Below, in pieces: positions 7,049 through 16,353 of a stretch of 24,236 bases of DNA. Location: assembly GCA_964658455.1 (NCBI GenBank), contig CAZZZA010000034.1, positions 1-24,236 on the forward strand, in the 5' to 3' direction. Below the pieces are notes generated by a model. The model had not been told where the DNA came from, made no database searches, and worked only from the letters and a program-made list of their open reading frames with translations. Within the stretch, counting starts at the first letter, position 1. Each line of letters opens with the position of its first letter. The position numbers were made by a program, and so were the translations under genes. This DNA is from Lichenicola sp964658455. GTDB taxonomy: Bacteria > Pseudomonadota > Alphaproteobacteria > Acetobacterales > Acetobacteraceae.

Positions 7049-8215
7049 ATGAGCAATACCCTTCACTCTGACCTTTCGGCCGGTGACGCGCGCGCGGTGG
7101 CCACGACGCGGCACGGGCGGTCGGGCGTGGGGCAGGGCGGCGGTGCGGCGGCCGGCCTGGCGCCGATCGACCTCGGCGGCGCGGTGATCGAGCGGCCGGT
7201 GATCCTGGCGCCGATGTCCGGCGTGACCGATCTGCCCTACCGCCGGCTGGCCAGGAAGATGGGCGCCGGGCTGGTGGTGTCGGAAATGATCGCCTCCTGG
7301 GCGATGGTGCGCGAGAACGCCGCGACGCTGCGCATGGCCGAGATCGCCGATGATGCCGGCGCCGGCGCCGCCGGGCCGAATGCGGTGCAGCTCGCCGGCT
7401 GCGAACCCGAGGCGATGGCGCAGGCGGCGAGGATCGCGGTCGATCGCGGCGCCGACATCGTCGACATCAATTTCGGCTGCCCGGCCAAGAAGGTGGCGGT
7501 CGGCCAGCAGGCGGGATCGGCGCTGATGCGCGACGAGGCGCTGGCGGCGCGTCTGCTGGAGGCCACGGTGCGGGCGGTCGCGGTGCCGGTGACGCTGAAG
7601 ATGCGGATGGGCTGGGACCATGGCAGCCTGAATGCGCCGGCCCTGGCGCGGATCGCCGAGCAGTCCGGCATCCGCATGGTCACGGTGCATGGCCGCACCC
7701 GCCAGCAATTCTATACCGGCCGCGCCGACTGGGCCTTCGTGCGCCGGGTCAAGGAGGCGATCGGTCTGCCGGTGATCGTCAATGGCGACATACTCGGCGT
7801 CGAGGATGCCAGGGAGGCGATCCGCCAGTCCGGCGCCGACGGGGTGATGATCGGCCGCGGCTGCTACGGCCGCCCCTGGCTGCCGGCCCAGGTCGCGCAC
7901 GCGCTCGCCACCGGCGAGACCCTGCCGGACCCGGATCTGGCGACAGAGAAGGCGATCGTGCTCGAGCACTACCAGGCGATGCTGTCGCATTTCGGGATCC
8001 ATCCCGGCCTGCGCCTGGCCCGCAAGCACGTCTCCTGGTACTCCGCCGGTCTGCCCGGATCGGCGCAGTTCCGCGCCGCGATCAACAAGCTCGACGACGC
8101 GCCGCAGGCGATCGCCATGATCGCCGCCTTCTACGAGCGGCAGCAGCAGGCCGGCGGCCGCCGCGACCAGGCGTCGGCGGCCGACCGCGACGCCGACCGC
8201 GATCTCGCCGCATGA
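7049..8215 (+). CDS. dusB: tRNA-dihydrouridine synthase B
   Basis: A 388-residue flavoenzyme that reduces uridine to dihydrouridine in the tRNA D-loop using FMN and NADPH. Visible motifs are LAPMSGVTDLPYRRLARKMGAG (about 53-74, FMN binding), VDINFGCPAKKV (about 138-149) with catalytic Cys144, KMRMGWD, VHGRTRQQFYTGRADW, and VNGDI followed by GVMIGRGCYGRPW. The conserved protein begins near residue 38 (LAPIDLGG), so about 37 N-terminal residues are a low-complexity Gly/Ala-rich extension. The start at 7049 is uncertain because no ribosome site is present, but it suits a leaderless transcript. It is the first gene of the dusB-ntrBC-ntrYX series and overlaps ntrB by 4 nt (ATGA). In enterobacteria dusB similarly precedes a regulator gene (fis). 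Confidence 0.94.
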   Translation: MSNTLHSDLSAGDARAVATTRHGRSGVGQGGGAAAGLAPIDLGGAVIERPVILAPMSGVTDLPYRRLARKMGAGLVVSEMIASWAMVRENAATLRMAEIADDAGAGAAGPNAVQLAGCEPEAMAQAARIAVDRGADIVDINFGCPAKKVAVGQQAGSALMRDEALAARLLEATVRAVAVPVTLKMRMGWDHGSLNAPALARIAEQSGIRMVTVHGRTRQQFYTGRADWAFVRRVKEAIGLPVIVNGDILGVEDAREAIRQSGADGVMIGRGCYGRPWLPAQVAHALATGETLPDPDLATEKAIVLEHYQAMLSHFGIHPGLRLARKHVSWYSAGLPGSAQFRAAINKLDDAPQAIAMIAAFYERQQQAGGRRDQASAADRDADRDLAA

Positions 8216-9396
8216 CCGTGGCGCTGCAGCAGCGCCGTCGGCGCGGGCGCGAACCGGCCGCCGCGCTGGCCGCGGTGCCGGCGCCGATGCCAGACATCGC
8301 GGTGATGATGGACAGCCTGCCGGTGCCGGTGCTGCTGCTCGATGCCGGGCAGCGCATCCGCTACGCCAACGGCGCCGCCGAGCCGTTCTTCGGCATGTCG
8401 AAATCGCAGCTACGTCTCAGCCGGCTGCAGGACCTGGTGCCGTTCGACCATCCGCTGTTCCTGCTGATCGGCCAGGTGCGCGATACCGGCGTCACCATCG
8501 TCGAACACGACCTGATCCTGCACGGCCCCCGGCTGCGCCGGCGCGCGATCACCGTGCAGGGCACGCCGCTGCTCGACGACCAGGGCGCCGGCACGCACGA
8601 TCCCGGCGACCGCAGCTTCGTGCTGCTGACGGTGCATGACGCCTCGGCGGCCAAGGCGCTGGACCGCCAGCTCACCTTCCGCAACGCCGCGCGCAGCGTC
8701 TCCGGCATGGCGGCGATCCTGGCGCACGAGGTCAAGAACCCGCTGTCCGGGATACGCGGCGCGGCGCAATTGCTTGAAAGCACGGTCGGCGAGAGCGACC
8801 GCGAACTCGCGGTGCTGATCCGCGACGAGGCCGACCGGATCCGGGCCCTGGTCGAGCGGATGGAGATTTTCGACGAGAAGCCGATTGACCGCCGCTCGGT
8901 GAACATCCACCGGGTGCTGGAGCATGTGCGGCTGCTGGCGCAGCAGGGCTTCGCGGCGCACATCCGCTTCGTCGAGCATTACGATCCGTCGCTGCCGCCG
9001 GTCTGGGGCAACCGCGACCAGCTGGTGCAGGTGCTGCTCAACCTGGTCAAGAACGCCGCCGAGGCGATCTCCGGCGACCAGGGCACCGGCGAGATCACGC
9101 TCAGCACCGCCTACCAGAGCAGCGTGCGGCTGGCGGTGCCGGGCTCGGACCAGCGGCTGCACCTGCCGCTGATGGTCAGGGTGCGCGATACCGGTCCAGG
9201 GATCCCGGATTCGATCCGGCCGCATCTGTTCGAGCCGTTCCTGACCACCAAGGTGTCGGGCAGCGGCCTGGGGCTGGCGCTGGCCGCCAAGATCATCGGC
9301 GACCATGGCGGGCTGATCGAGATCGACAGCCGGCCGGGCCAGACCGACGTCGTGCTGTATCTGCCGGTCCTGATCGAGGATCACGGCGACGCCTAG
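8212..9396 (+). CDS. ntrB: Nitrogen regulation sensor histidine kinase NtrB
   Basis: A cytoplasmic kinase/phosphatase of about 394 residues that phosphorylates NtrC under nitrogen limitation and is switched by PII protein. Its PAS domain is at about 30-145 (MDSLPVPVLLLDAGQRIRYAN). The H-box AAILAHEVKNPLSGIRGAAQ contains phosphoacceptor His172. The ATPase domain shows the N-box NLVKNAAEAI (about 276-285), the G1 box VRDTGPGIP, the F-box FEPFLTTK and the G2 box GSGLGLALA. There is no membrane segment, as expected for NtrB. The start overlaps the dusB stop (ATGA), which argues for 8212 even though it adds a basic N-terminal tail (RRRRGRE) before the PAS domain; ATG 8287 is the alternative. An 82-bp gap with a hairpin separates it from ntrC. 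Confidence 0.95.
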   Translation: MTVALQQRRRRGREPAAALAAVPAPMPDIAVMMDSLPVPVLLLDAGQRIRYANGAAEPFFGMSKSQLRLSRLQDLVPFDHPLFLLIGQVRDTGVTIVEHDLILHGPRLRRRAITVQGTPLLDDQGAGTHDPGDRSFVLLTVHDASAAKALDRQLTFRNAARSVSGMAAILAHEVKNPLSGIRGAAQLLESTVGESDRELAVLIRDEADRIRALVERMEIFDEKPIDRRSVNIHRVLEHVRLLAQQGFAAHIRFVEHYDPSLPPVWGNRDQLVQVLLNLVKNAAEAISGDQGTGEITLSTAYQSSVRLAVPGSDQRLHLPLMVRVRDTGPGIPDSIRPHLFEPFLTTKVSGSGLGLALAAKIIGDHGGLIEIDSRPGQTDVVLYLPVLIEDHGDA

Positions 9397-9428
9397 GGCC
9401 TGACCGCCGCATCCGTCCCGCTCTCTCA

Positions 9429-9444
9429 TCCGGCGGCGGCCGGA
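9429..9444 (+). other. GC-rich hairpin in the ntrB-ntrC gap
   Basis: TCCGGC (9429-9434), a GGCG loop and GCCGGA (9439-9444) form a perfect 6-bp stem with a tetraloop in the only sizeable gap inside the ntr gene series. No T-run follows, so it is not a standard terminator. It could stabilise an mRNA end or tune ntrC expression relative to ntrB. Confidence 0.3.
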
Positions 9445-9478
9445 CCCACACGCTGCTCAGAAAGTCCCCGGCTCCGCG

Positions 9479-10927
<1,449 letters not shown>

Positions 10928-10931
10928 TGCG

Positions 10932-13193
10932 ATGAGCCAGACCACCGATCGCGGCCGTCGCCCGGCCACAGCACTGCTGGCCCGGATCGCCGACCTGGCC
11001 CTCGGCAAGACCGCGACCCTGGTGGTCGCGGTCACCGCGCTGGCGCTGGGCATCGCCACCTTCGCGGTGCTGTCGCGCGGCATGTCGCTGGCGCAGCGGC
11101 CGCACGCCGAGGCCACCCTGCTGGTCGGCAACCTGCTGGTGCTGCTGCTGCTCGCAGCCGCGCTGATCGTGCGGCTGGCGCGGGTGATCGGCGAGCGCCG
11201 CAGCGGCACTGCCGGGGCCAAGCTGCATGTGCGGCTGGTGCTGCTGTTCGGCGTGGTGGCGGTGACGCCGACCATCGTCGTCGGCGTGTTCGCCGCGGTG
11301 TTCTTCCATTTCGGCATCCAGATCTGGTTCAGCGATCGGGTGCGGACCGCGCTCGAGGAGGCGGTACAGGCCAGCCAGGGCTATCTGCAGGAGCACAACA
11401 ACAACATCAGCACCGATGCGATCGGCATGTCGAACGCATTGGCCGGCCGGCTGATGCTGCTCAACAGCGACCACGAGGCGCTGAACCAGGCGCTGCAATA
11501 TCTGGTCGACACCCACGACCTCAACAACGCGGTGGTGTTCGACCCGCGCACCGGCGCCACCATCGGCTCCGGCAGCACGCTCGGCGCCCCTGGACCGGCG
11601 ATCCCGCCGCAGGCCGCGACCCTGCTGGTGCGGCCGGACGAGCCGGCGGTCTCCGACAGCCCGGACGGCCAGACCGTGAGCGCGATCATCGGCATCCCGG
11701 ACAGCGGCGGGCTGATGCTGCTGGTGTCGCGTCCGGTCGATCCGGTGATCCTGGCCCATGCCCGCCATACCCAGAGCGTGGTCACAGATTACGAGCGGCT
11801 CGACCATAACCGCTCGGCGCTGCAGATCACCTTCGTGCTGATCTTCGCGCTGGTGGCGCTGCTGGTGCTGGCGGCGGCGGCGCTGATCGGGCTGGTGCTG
11901 GCCAACCAGATCGCCCGTCCGGTCGGGCTGCTGATCCTGGCGGCGGAGCGGGTGCGCGAGGGCGACCTCGCGGTGCGGGTGCCGGAGGCGGAGCGCGACG
12001 ACGAGGTGGCCGGACTGTCGCGCGCCTTCAACCGCATGACCGGCCAGCTCTCGGCGCAGCGTCGCGAGCTGATGTCCGCCTACGGCCAGATCGACGAGCG
12101 TCGGCGCTTCACCGAGGCGGTGCTGTCCGGGGTGTCGGCCGGGGTGATCGGGCTCGACGCGCAGCAGCGCATCGAGCTGCCGAACCGCACCGCCAGCGCG
12201 CTGCTGGAGACCGATCTGATGCAGGCGGTGGGGCAGCGCCTCGACCAGGTGGTGCCGGAATTCGCCGCCCTGCTCCGCGAGGCGGGGGCGCAGCCGGAGC
12301 GGGCGCAGACCGCCGAGGTGCAGCATGGCGCGGCGTCGAGCCGCCGCACCCTGCTGGTGCGGATCGGACCGGAAATGCGCGGCGCCGTCACCGAGGGCTA
12401 CGTGGTCACGTTCGACGACATCACCGAACTGCAATCGGCGCAGCGCAAGGCGGCCTGGGCTGATGTCGCCCGCCGGATCGCGCACGAGATCAAGAATCCG
12501 CTGACGCCGATCCAGCTTTCCGCCGAGCGTCTGAAGCGGCGCTTCCTGCGCGAGATCACCACCGACCCCGACACCTTCGCGCAATGCGCCGACACCATCG
12601 TCCGCCATGTCGGCGATATCGGCAGGATGGTCGACGAATTCTCCGCTTTCGCCCGCATGCCGCAACCGATCATCCGGCCGGAGGATCTGTCGCGCATCGT
12701 GCGCGAGACCCTGATCCTGCAGAAGAGCGCGCACCCGGAGATCCATTACGCGACGGACTTGCCCGATCGCGGTCCTTCCGTATCGTGCGACCGGCGGCTG
12801 GTGGGCCAGGCGCTGACCAACCTGCTGCAGAATGCCGCCGACGGCATCGCGATGCGCGGCAGGCCGGAGACGGTGACGGTCGACGGGGCGGTGGAGGAGA
12901 ACCAGACCGCCGGCACCATCTGGCTGTCGATCCAGACAAGGGACCGGGAGTTCAGGGTGGTGGTCGCCGATGACGGGGCGGGATTACCGGACGAGGACAG
13001 GCAGAAGCTGATGGAGCCTTACGTTACGCACAAGCCGAAGGGCACCGGCCTGGGGCTTGCCATCGTCAAGAAGATCATGGAGGACCATGGCGGGTCGGTC
13101 ATGCTCGGTGACCGCGAAGCTGGTTCTGGAGCCGTCGCCACATTGGTCTTGCCGGTCAAGCCGTCCGAGGGAAAGCCCGCCGATGGCGCATGA
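10932..13193 (+). CDS. ntrY: Membrane sensor histidine kinase NtrY
   Basis: A 753-residue membrane kinase, partner of NtrX, linked in alphaproteobacteria to nitrogen, redox and envelope responses. Three N-terminal membrane segments lie near residues 25-47, 61-83 and 100-127. A periplasmic sensing region of about 170 residues follows, then a fourth segment near 298-325. The cytoplasmic part has HAMP (about 325-378, ANQIARPVGLL, GDLAVRVPE), PAS (about 390-500, VLSGVSAGVIGLDAQQRI), the H-box RRIAHEIKNPLTPIQLSAERLK with phosphoacceptor His518, the N-box NLLQNAADGI, VADDGAGLP and GTGLGLAIVKKIMEDHGG. The order and length are those of full NtrY. It begins 4 nt after ntrC and its end overlaps ntrX by 11 nt, so the four regulators are probably co-expressed. 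Confidence 0.96.
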   Translation: MSQTTDRGRRPATALLARIADLALGKTATLVVAVTALALGIATFAVLSRGMSLAQRPHAEATLLVGNLLVLLLLAAALIVRLARVIGERRSGTAGAKLHVRLVLLFGVVAVTPTIVVGVFAAVFFHFGIQIWFSDRVRTALEEAVQASQGYLQEHNNNISTDAIGMSNALAGRLMLLNSDHEALNQALQYLVDTHDLNNAVVFDPRTGATIGSGSTLGAPGPAIPPQAATLLVRPDEPAVSDSPDGQTVSAIIGIPDSGGLMLLVSRPVDPVILAHARHTQSVVTDYERLDHNRSALQITFVLIFALVALLVLAAAALIGLVLANQIARPVGLLILAAERVREGDLAVRVPEAERDDEVAGLSRAFNRMTGQLSAQRRELMSAYGQIDERRRFTEAVLSGVSAGVIGLDAQQRIELPNRTASALLETDLMQAVGQRLDQVVPEFAALLREAGAQPERAQTAEVQHGAASSRRTLLVRIGPEMRGAVTEGYVVTFDDITELQSAQRKAAWADVARRIAHEIKNPLTPIQLSAERLKRRFLREITTDPDTFAQCADTIVRHVGDIGRMVDEFSAFARMPQPIIRPEDLSRIVRETLILQKSAHPEIHYATDLPDRGPSVSCDRRLVGQALTNLLQNAADGIAMRGRPETVTVDGAVEENQTAGTIWLSIQTRDREFRVVVADDGAGLPDEDRQKLMEPYVTHKPKGTGLGLAIVKKIMEDHGGSVMLGDREAGSGAVATLVLPVKPSEGKPADGA

Positions 13194-14577
13194 GATCCTG
13201 ATCGTCGACGATGAGCCCGACATCCGGCTGCTGCTGGAAGGGATCCTGCGCGACGAGGGTTTCGAGACCCGGCTTGCCGCTGATTCCGACCAGGCGATCG
13301 CCGCGTTCCGGGCGAGACGGCCGTCGCTGGTGATCCTGGATATCTGGCTGCAGGGATCGAGGCTCGACGGACTCGGCATCCTCAAGGCGATGCAGGGCGA
13401 GGAGCCGGCGGTGCCGACGGTGATGATCTCCGGTCACGGCACCATCGAGACCGCGGTCGCGGCCCTGCAGCAGGGCGCCTACGATTTCATCGAGAAGCCG
13501 TTCCAGTCCGACCGGCTGCTGGTGGTGGTGCGCCGCGCGCTCGAGGCGGCGCGTCTGGCGCGCGAGAATGCCGAGTTACGGCTGCGTGCCGGGCCGGAAA
13601 CCACGCTGCACGGCGAGAGCCAGGCGATCGTGGCGGTGCGGGCGCAGATCGAGCGCGTGGCGCCGACCGGCTCGCGGGTGCTGATATCCGGCGCCGCCGG
13701 CGCCGGCAAGGAGGTCGCGGCCAGGATGATCCACGCCCGGTCACGACGCGCCGACGGGCCGTTCGTGGCGCTGAACTGCGCCACCCTGGCGCCGGGTCGG
13801 TTCGAGGAGGAGCTGTTCGGCATTGAGGGCGCTGCCGACGGGCAGGGGCCGGGGCGCCGCACCGGGCTGCTCGAGCGCGCCCATGGCGGCACGCTGCTGC
13901 TCGACGAGGTTGCCGACATGCCGATGGAGACCCAGGGCAAGATCGTGCGCGCGCTGCAGGACCAGACCTTCGAGCGTCTCGGCGGCGCCACCCGGGTCAA
14001 GGTCGATGTCAGGGTGCTGGCGATCACCAACCGGGACCTGCAGGCGGAGATCGCCGCCGGCCGGTTCCGCGAGGATCTGTACTACCGGCTGGCGGTGGTG
14101 CCGTTGCGCGTGCCCAGCCTGCGCGAACGGCGCGAGGACATTCCCGACCTGTCGCGCCTGTTCCTGGCGCGCTCGGCTGAGACCGCCGGGCTGGCGATGC
14201 GCGAACTCTCCGCCGATGCGCTGGCGGCGCTGCAGAGCTACGAATGGCCGGGCAACTCGCGCGAACTACGCAACCTGATGGACTGGCTGCTGATCATGGC
14301 GCCCGGCGGCACCGATACCATCAGGGTCGACATGCTGCCGCCGACGGTGGGGCAGGGCGCGCCGGCGCTGCTCAAGTTCGACAATGCCGCCGACGTGATG
14401 GGCCTGCCGCTGCGCGAGGCGCGCGACCTGTTCGAGACCCAGTATCTCCAGGCGCAGCTGTTGCGGTTCGGCGGCAACATCAGCCGCACCGCCGGCTTCG
14501 TCGGCATGGAGCGCAGCGCCCTGCACCGCAAGCTCAAGCAGCTCGGGGTAAATTCCGAGGATCGGATTCCGGGCTGA
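13183..14577 (+). CDS. ntrX: Response regulator NtrX (AAA+ regulator without GAFTGA)
   Basis: A 464-residue NtrC-like regulator paired with NtrY. The receiver domain has Asp9-Asp10 and phosphoacceptor Asp53 in LVILDIWLQGSRLDGL, the characteristic NtrX form, with Lys105 in IEKPF. The AAA+ domain has Walker A GAAGAGKE (170-177), a variant of the usual GESGTGKE, and Walker B GGTLLLDEVADMP (235-247). Between ELFG (210-213) and LLERAHGG there is no GAFTGA loop; it is replaced by a Gly-rich stretch, as is known for alphaproteobacterial NtrX, which therefore should not activate sigma54 in the classical way. A Fis-type DNA-binding helix pair closes the protein (ISRTAGFVGMERSALHRKLKQL). The start at 13183 is set by GAGGGAAAG about 8 nt upstream and an 11-nt overlap with ntrY. 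Confidence 0.95.
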   Translation: MAHEILIVDDEPDIRLLLEGILRDEGFETRLAADSDQAIAAFRARRPSLVILDIWLQGSRLDGLGILKAMQGEEPAVPTVMISGHGTIETAVAALQQGAYDFIEKPFQSDRLLVVVRRALEAARLARENAELRLRAGPETTLHGESQAIVAVRAQIERVAPTGSRVLISGAAGAGKEVAARMIHARSRRADGPFVALNCATLAPGRFEEELFGIEGAADGQGPGRRTGLLERAHGGTLLLDEVADMPMETQGKIVRALQDQTFERLGGATRVKVDVRVLAITNRDLQAEIAAGRFREDLYYRLAVVPLRVPSLRERREDIPDLSRLFLARSAETAGLAMRELSADALAALQSYEWPGNSRELRNLMDWLLIMAPGGTDTIRVDMLPPTVGQGAPALLKFDNAADVMGLPLREARDLFETQYLQAQLLRFGGNISRTAGFVGMERSALHRKLKQLGVNSEDRIPG

Positions 14578-14601
14578 CGCCGATCCGGCCATGTCGCGAT
14601 T

Positions 14602-14630
14602 TTGCTGCGACGCGGCGGGACTGCTATCAG
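14602..14630 (+). promoter_or_regulatory. Candidate hfq-hflX promoter
   Basis: TTGCTG (14602-14607) and TATCAG (14625-14630) are spaced by 17 bp inside the 118-bp ntrX-hfq gap, which has the local GC dip expected for a promoter. Matches to the sigma70 consensus are moderate (TTG, and TAT-A). Transcription would start near 14637, leaving a leader of about 60 nt that holds a hairpin and an A-rich tract before the hfq start. Confidence 0.32.
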
Positions 14631-14645
14631 ATGGCCCAACAGGCG

Positions 14646-14662
14646 CCCCGGCCGGTCCGGGG
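14646..14662 (+). other. Strong hairpin in the hfq leader
   Basis: CCCCGG (14646-14651), a 5-nt loop and CCGGGG (14657-14662) form a perfect all-GC 6-bp stem in the ntrX-hfq gap. No T-run follows; instead an A-rich tract comes after it. It could be a weak end for ntrX transcripts or, more likely, a 5' leader structure of the hfq mRNA that keeps the A-rich tract single-stranded. Confidence 0.4.
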
Positions 14663-14669
14663 ACGCTGG

Positions 14670-14684
14670 AACAATAAGAATAAA
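14670..14684 (+). promoter_or_regulatory. Five A-A-N triplets: predicted Hfq autoregulatory site at the hfq ribosome site
   Basis: AAC AAT AAG AAT AAA at 14670-14684 is an uninterrupted run of five A-A-N triplets, directly after the leader hairpin and running into the AAAGGG Shine-Dalgarno (14682-14687), 8 nt before the GTG start. A-R-N triplets are the established binding motif of the Hfq distal face, and Hfq is known to repress its own mRNA in E. coli. Hfq bound here would cover the ribosome site. The sequence is seen directly; autoregulation is inferred. Confidence 0.5.
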
Positions 14685-14695
14685 GGGCTTTAGCC

Positions 14696-14989
14696 GTGGC
14701 TAAGGACAACTCGCAGAACGTGCAGGACGTGTTTCTCAATCACGTCCGCCGCTCCAAGACCCCGGTGACGATCTTCCTCGTCAACGGCGTCAAGCTCCAG
14801 GGCATCATCACCTGGTTCGACAATTTCTCGGTGCTGCTGCGGCGCGACGGCCATACCCAGCTCGTCTATAAGCACGCTATCAGCACGGTGATGCCGTCGG
14901 CGCCGATCGCCCTGTTCGACCAGAGCAAGGTGGAAGGGGGCGCCGCCGAGGCCGGAGACGAGGCAGCGCCAGCCAAGAGCAGCCCCTGA
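14696..14989 (+). CDS. hfq: RNA chaperone Hfq
   Basis: A 97-residue Sm-like protein that forms a hexameric ring and helps small RNAs pair with mRNAs. The Sm1 region is NVQDVFLNHVRRSKTPVTIF followed by LVNGVKLQGIITWFDNFSVLL (about residues 8-48). Sm2 is HTQLVYKHAISTVMP (about 53-67) with the hallmark YKHAIS. Gln9 and Phe40 positions expected for RNA contacts are present. The C-terminal tail (about 69-97) is Ala/Glu-rich and acidic near the end, as in other Hfq proteins. The start is GTG at 14696 after AAAGGG at 8 nt. hflX follows 2 nt after the stop, the common hfq-hflX pair. No other gene lies between ntrX and hfq. Confidence 0.98.
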   Translation: MAKDNSQNVQDVFLNHVRRSKTPVTIFLVNGVKLQGIITWFDNFSVLLRRDGHTQLVYKHAISTVMPSAPIALFDQSKVEGGAAEAGDEAAPAKSSP

Positions 14990-14991
14990 CC

Positions 14992-16353
14992 GTGCCCGGA
15001 TCCCGGGATTCGGTGGATCTCGCGGCGCCGCCGGCGCGCGCCGCGGTGATCCTGCCCTGGGACCGGCAGGAGCATGCCGGCGGGGCCGCCGAACACAGGA
15101 GCGGCACCGGTGCTGCCGGCGAGGTGCGCGCCGCCGAGGCGCGTCTGGGCGAGGCGGTCGGCCTGGCGGCCTCGATCGGGCTGGTGGTGGTGCGCCAGGC
15201 GGTGTTGCCGATCCGTGGCCGCCGGCCCGCGACGCTGCTCGGCAGCGGCCAGGTCGAGGCGCTGGCAGAGGCGGTGCGGCAGGACCAGGTCGGGCTGGTG
15301 ATCGTCGATGCGCGGGTGAGCCCGGTGCAGCAGCGCAACCTGGAGCGCGCGCTCGGCTGCAAGGTGATCGATCGAACCGGGCTGATCCTCGACATCTTCG
15401 GCGAGCGGGCCGTCACCCGGGAAGGGTCGCTGCAGGTCGAGCTGGCGCATCTGGACTACCAGCGCAGCCGGCTGGTGCGGTCCTGGACCCATCTCGAGCG
15501 GCAGCGCGGCGGTTTCGGCTTCCTCGGCGGTCCCGGCGAGACCCAGATCGAGGCCGATCGCCGGCTGATCGACGACCGGATGGTGCGGCTGAAGCGTGAA
15601 CTCGAGCAGGTGCGGCGCACCCGCGGCCTGCACCGCGACGCCCGCAAGCGCACACCGTTCCCGATCGTGGCGCTGGTCGGCTACACCAATGCCGGCAAAT
15701 CCACCCTGTTCAACGCGCTGACCGGCGCCACGGTCCATGCCCAGGACCAGCTGTTCGCCACCCTGGACCCGACCATGCGTGGCCTGACGCTGCCGTCCGG
15801 ACGCAAGATCATCCTGTCCGACACGGTGGGCTTCATCAGCGAGCTGCCGACCGAGCTGGTCGCCGCCTTCCGCGCCACGCTGGAGGAGGTCGCCGAGGCG
15901 GACATCATCCTGCATGTCCGCGACGCGGCGCATCCCGACAGCGCCGCCCAGCGCGGCGACGTGATCGCGGTGCTGGGCGGCATGGTCGAGGACCGGACGC
16001 TCGACGAGGGCTGGCCAGACCGGGTGATCGAGGTGCTGAACAAGGCCGACCTGCTGGGCGGCGTCGTAAATGTCGAGCCGCGCGGCGACGCGGTCGTCAT
16101 CTCGGCGATCACCGGCGACGGGCTCGACCGGCTGACCGCCTCGATCGACCGGCACCTGACGCAGGCGATGGAGCAGGTGGTATACGACCTGCCGGTGGCC
16201 GATGGCGCCGGGCTCGCCTGGCTGTATGCGCATGGCGAGGTGGTCGGCCGCCGCGACGGCGAGGAGATCGTCAGCCTCGACGTGCGGCTGCTGCCCGCCG
16301 ACCGTGCCCGCTTCGACCGCCGTAAGGACGTTACGCCCGCTCCTGGCGCTTGA
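14992..16353 (+). CDS. hflX: GTPase HflX (ribosome-splitting factor)
   Basis: A 453-residue TRAFAC-class GTPase that binds the 50S subunit and splits stalled ribosomes under stress. The N-terminal HflX domain (about 50-165) includes GSGQVEAL and VDARVSPVQQRNLERAL, then DRTGLILDIFGERA. The Gly-rich linker motif GGFGFLGGPGETQIE is at 173-187. The GTPase domain has G1 GYTNAGKST (230-238), the G2 Thr region ATLDPT, G3 DTVGF (277-281), G4 NKAD (350-353) and a G5-like SAITG. The start is GTG at 14992, only 2 nt after the hfq stop, implying coupled translation. The first 45 residues are a poorly conserved Ala/Gly-rich extension. Its 3' end overlaps the convergent mazG by 23 bp. Confidence 0.96.
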   Translation: MPGSRDSVDLAAPPARAAVILPWDRQEHAGGAAEHRSGTGAAGEVRAAEARLGEAVGLAASIGLVVVRQAVLPIRGRRPATLLGSGQVEALAEAVRQDQVGLVIVDARVSPVQQRNLERALGCKVIDRTGLILDIFGERAVTREGSLQVELAHLDYQRSRLVRSWTHLERQRGGFGFLGGPGETQIEADRRLIDDRMVRLKRELEQVRRTRGLHRDARKRTPFPIVALVGYTNAGKSTLFNALTGATVHAQDQLFATLDPTMRGLTLPSGRKIILSDTVGFISELPTELVAAFRATLEEVAEADIILHVRDAAHPDSAAQRGDVIAVLGGMVEDRTLDEGWPDRVIEVLNKADLLGGVVNVEPRGDAVVISAITGDGLDRLTASIDRHLTQAMEQVVYDLPVADGAGLAWLYAHGEVVGRRDGEEIVSLDVRLLPADRARFDRRKDVTPAPGA

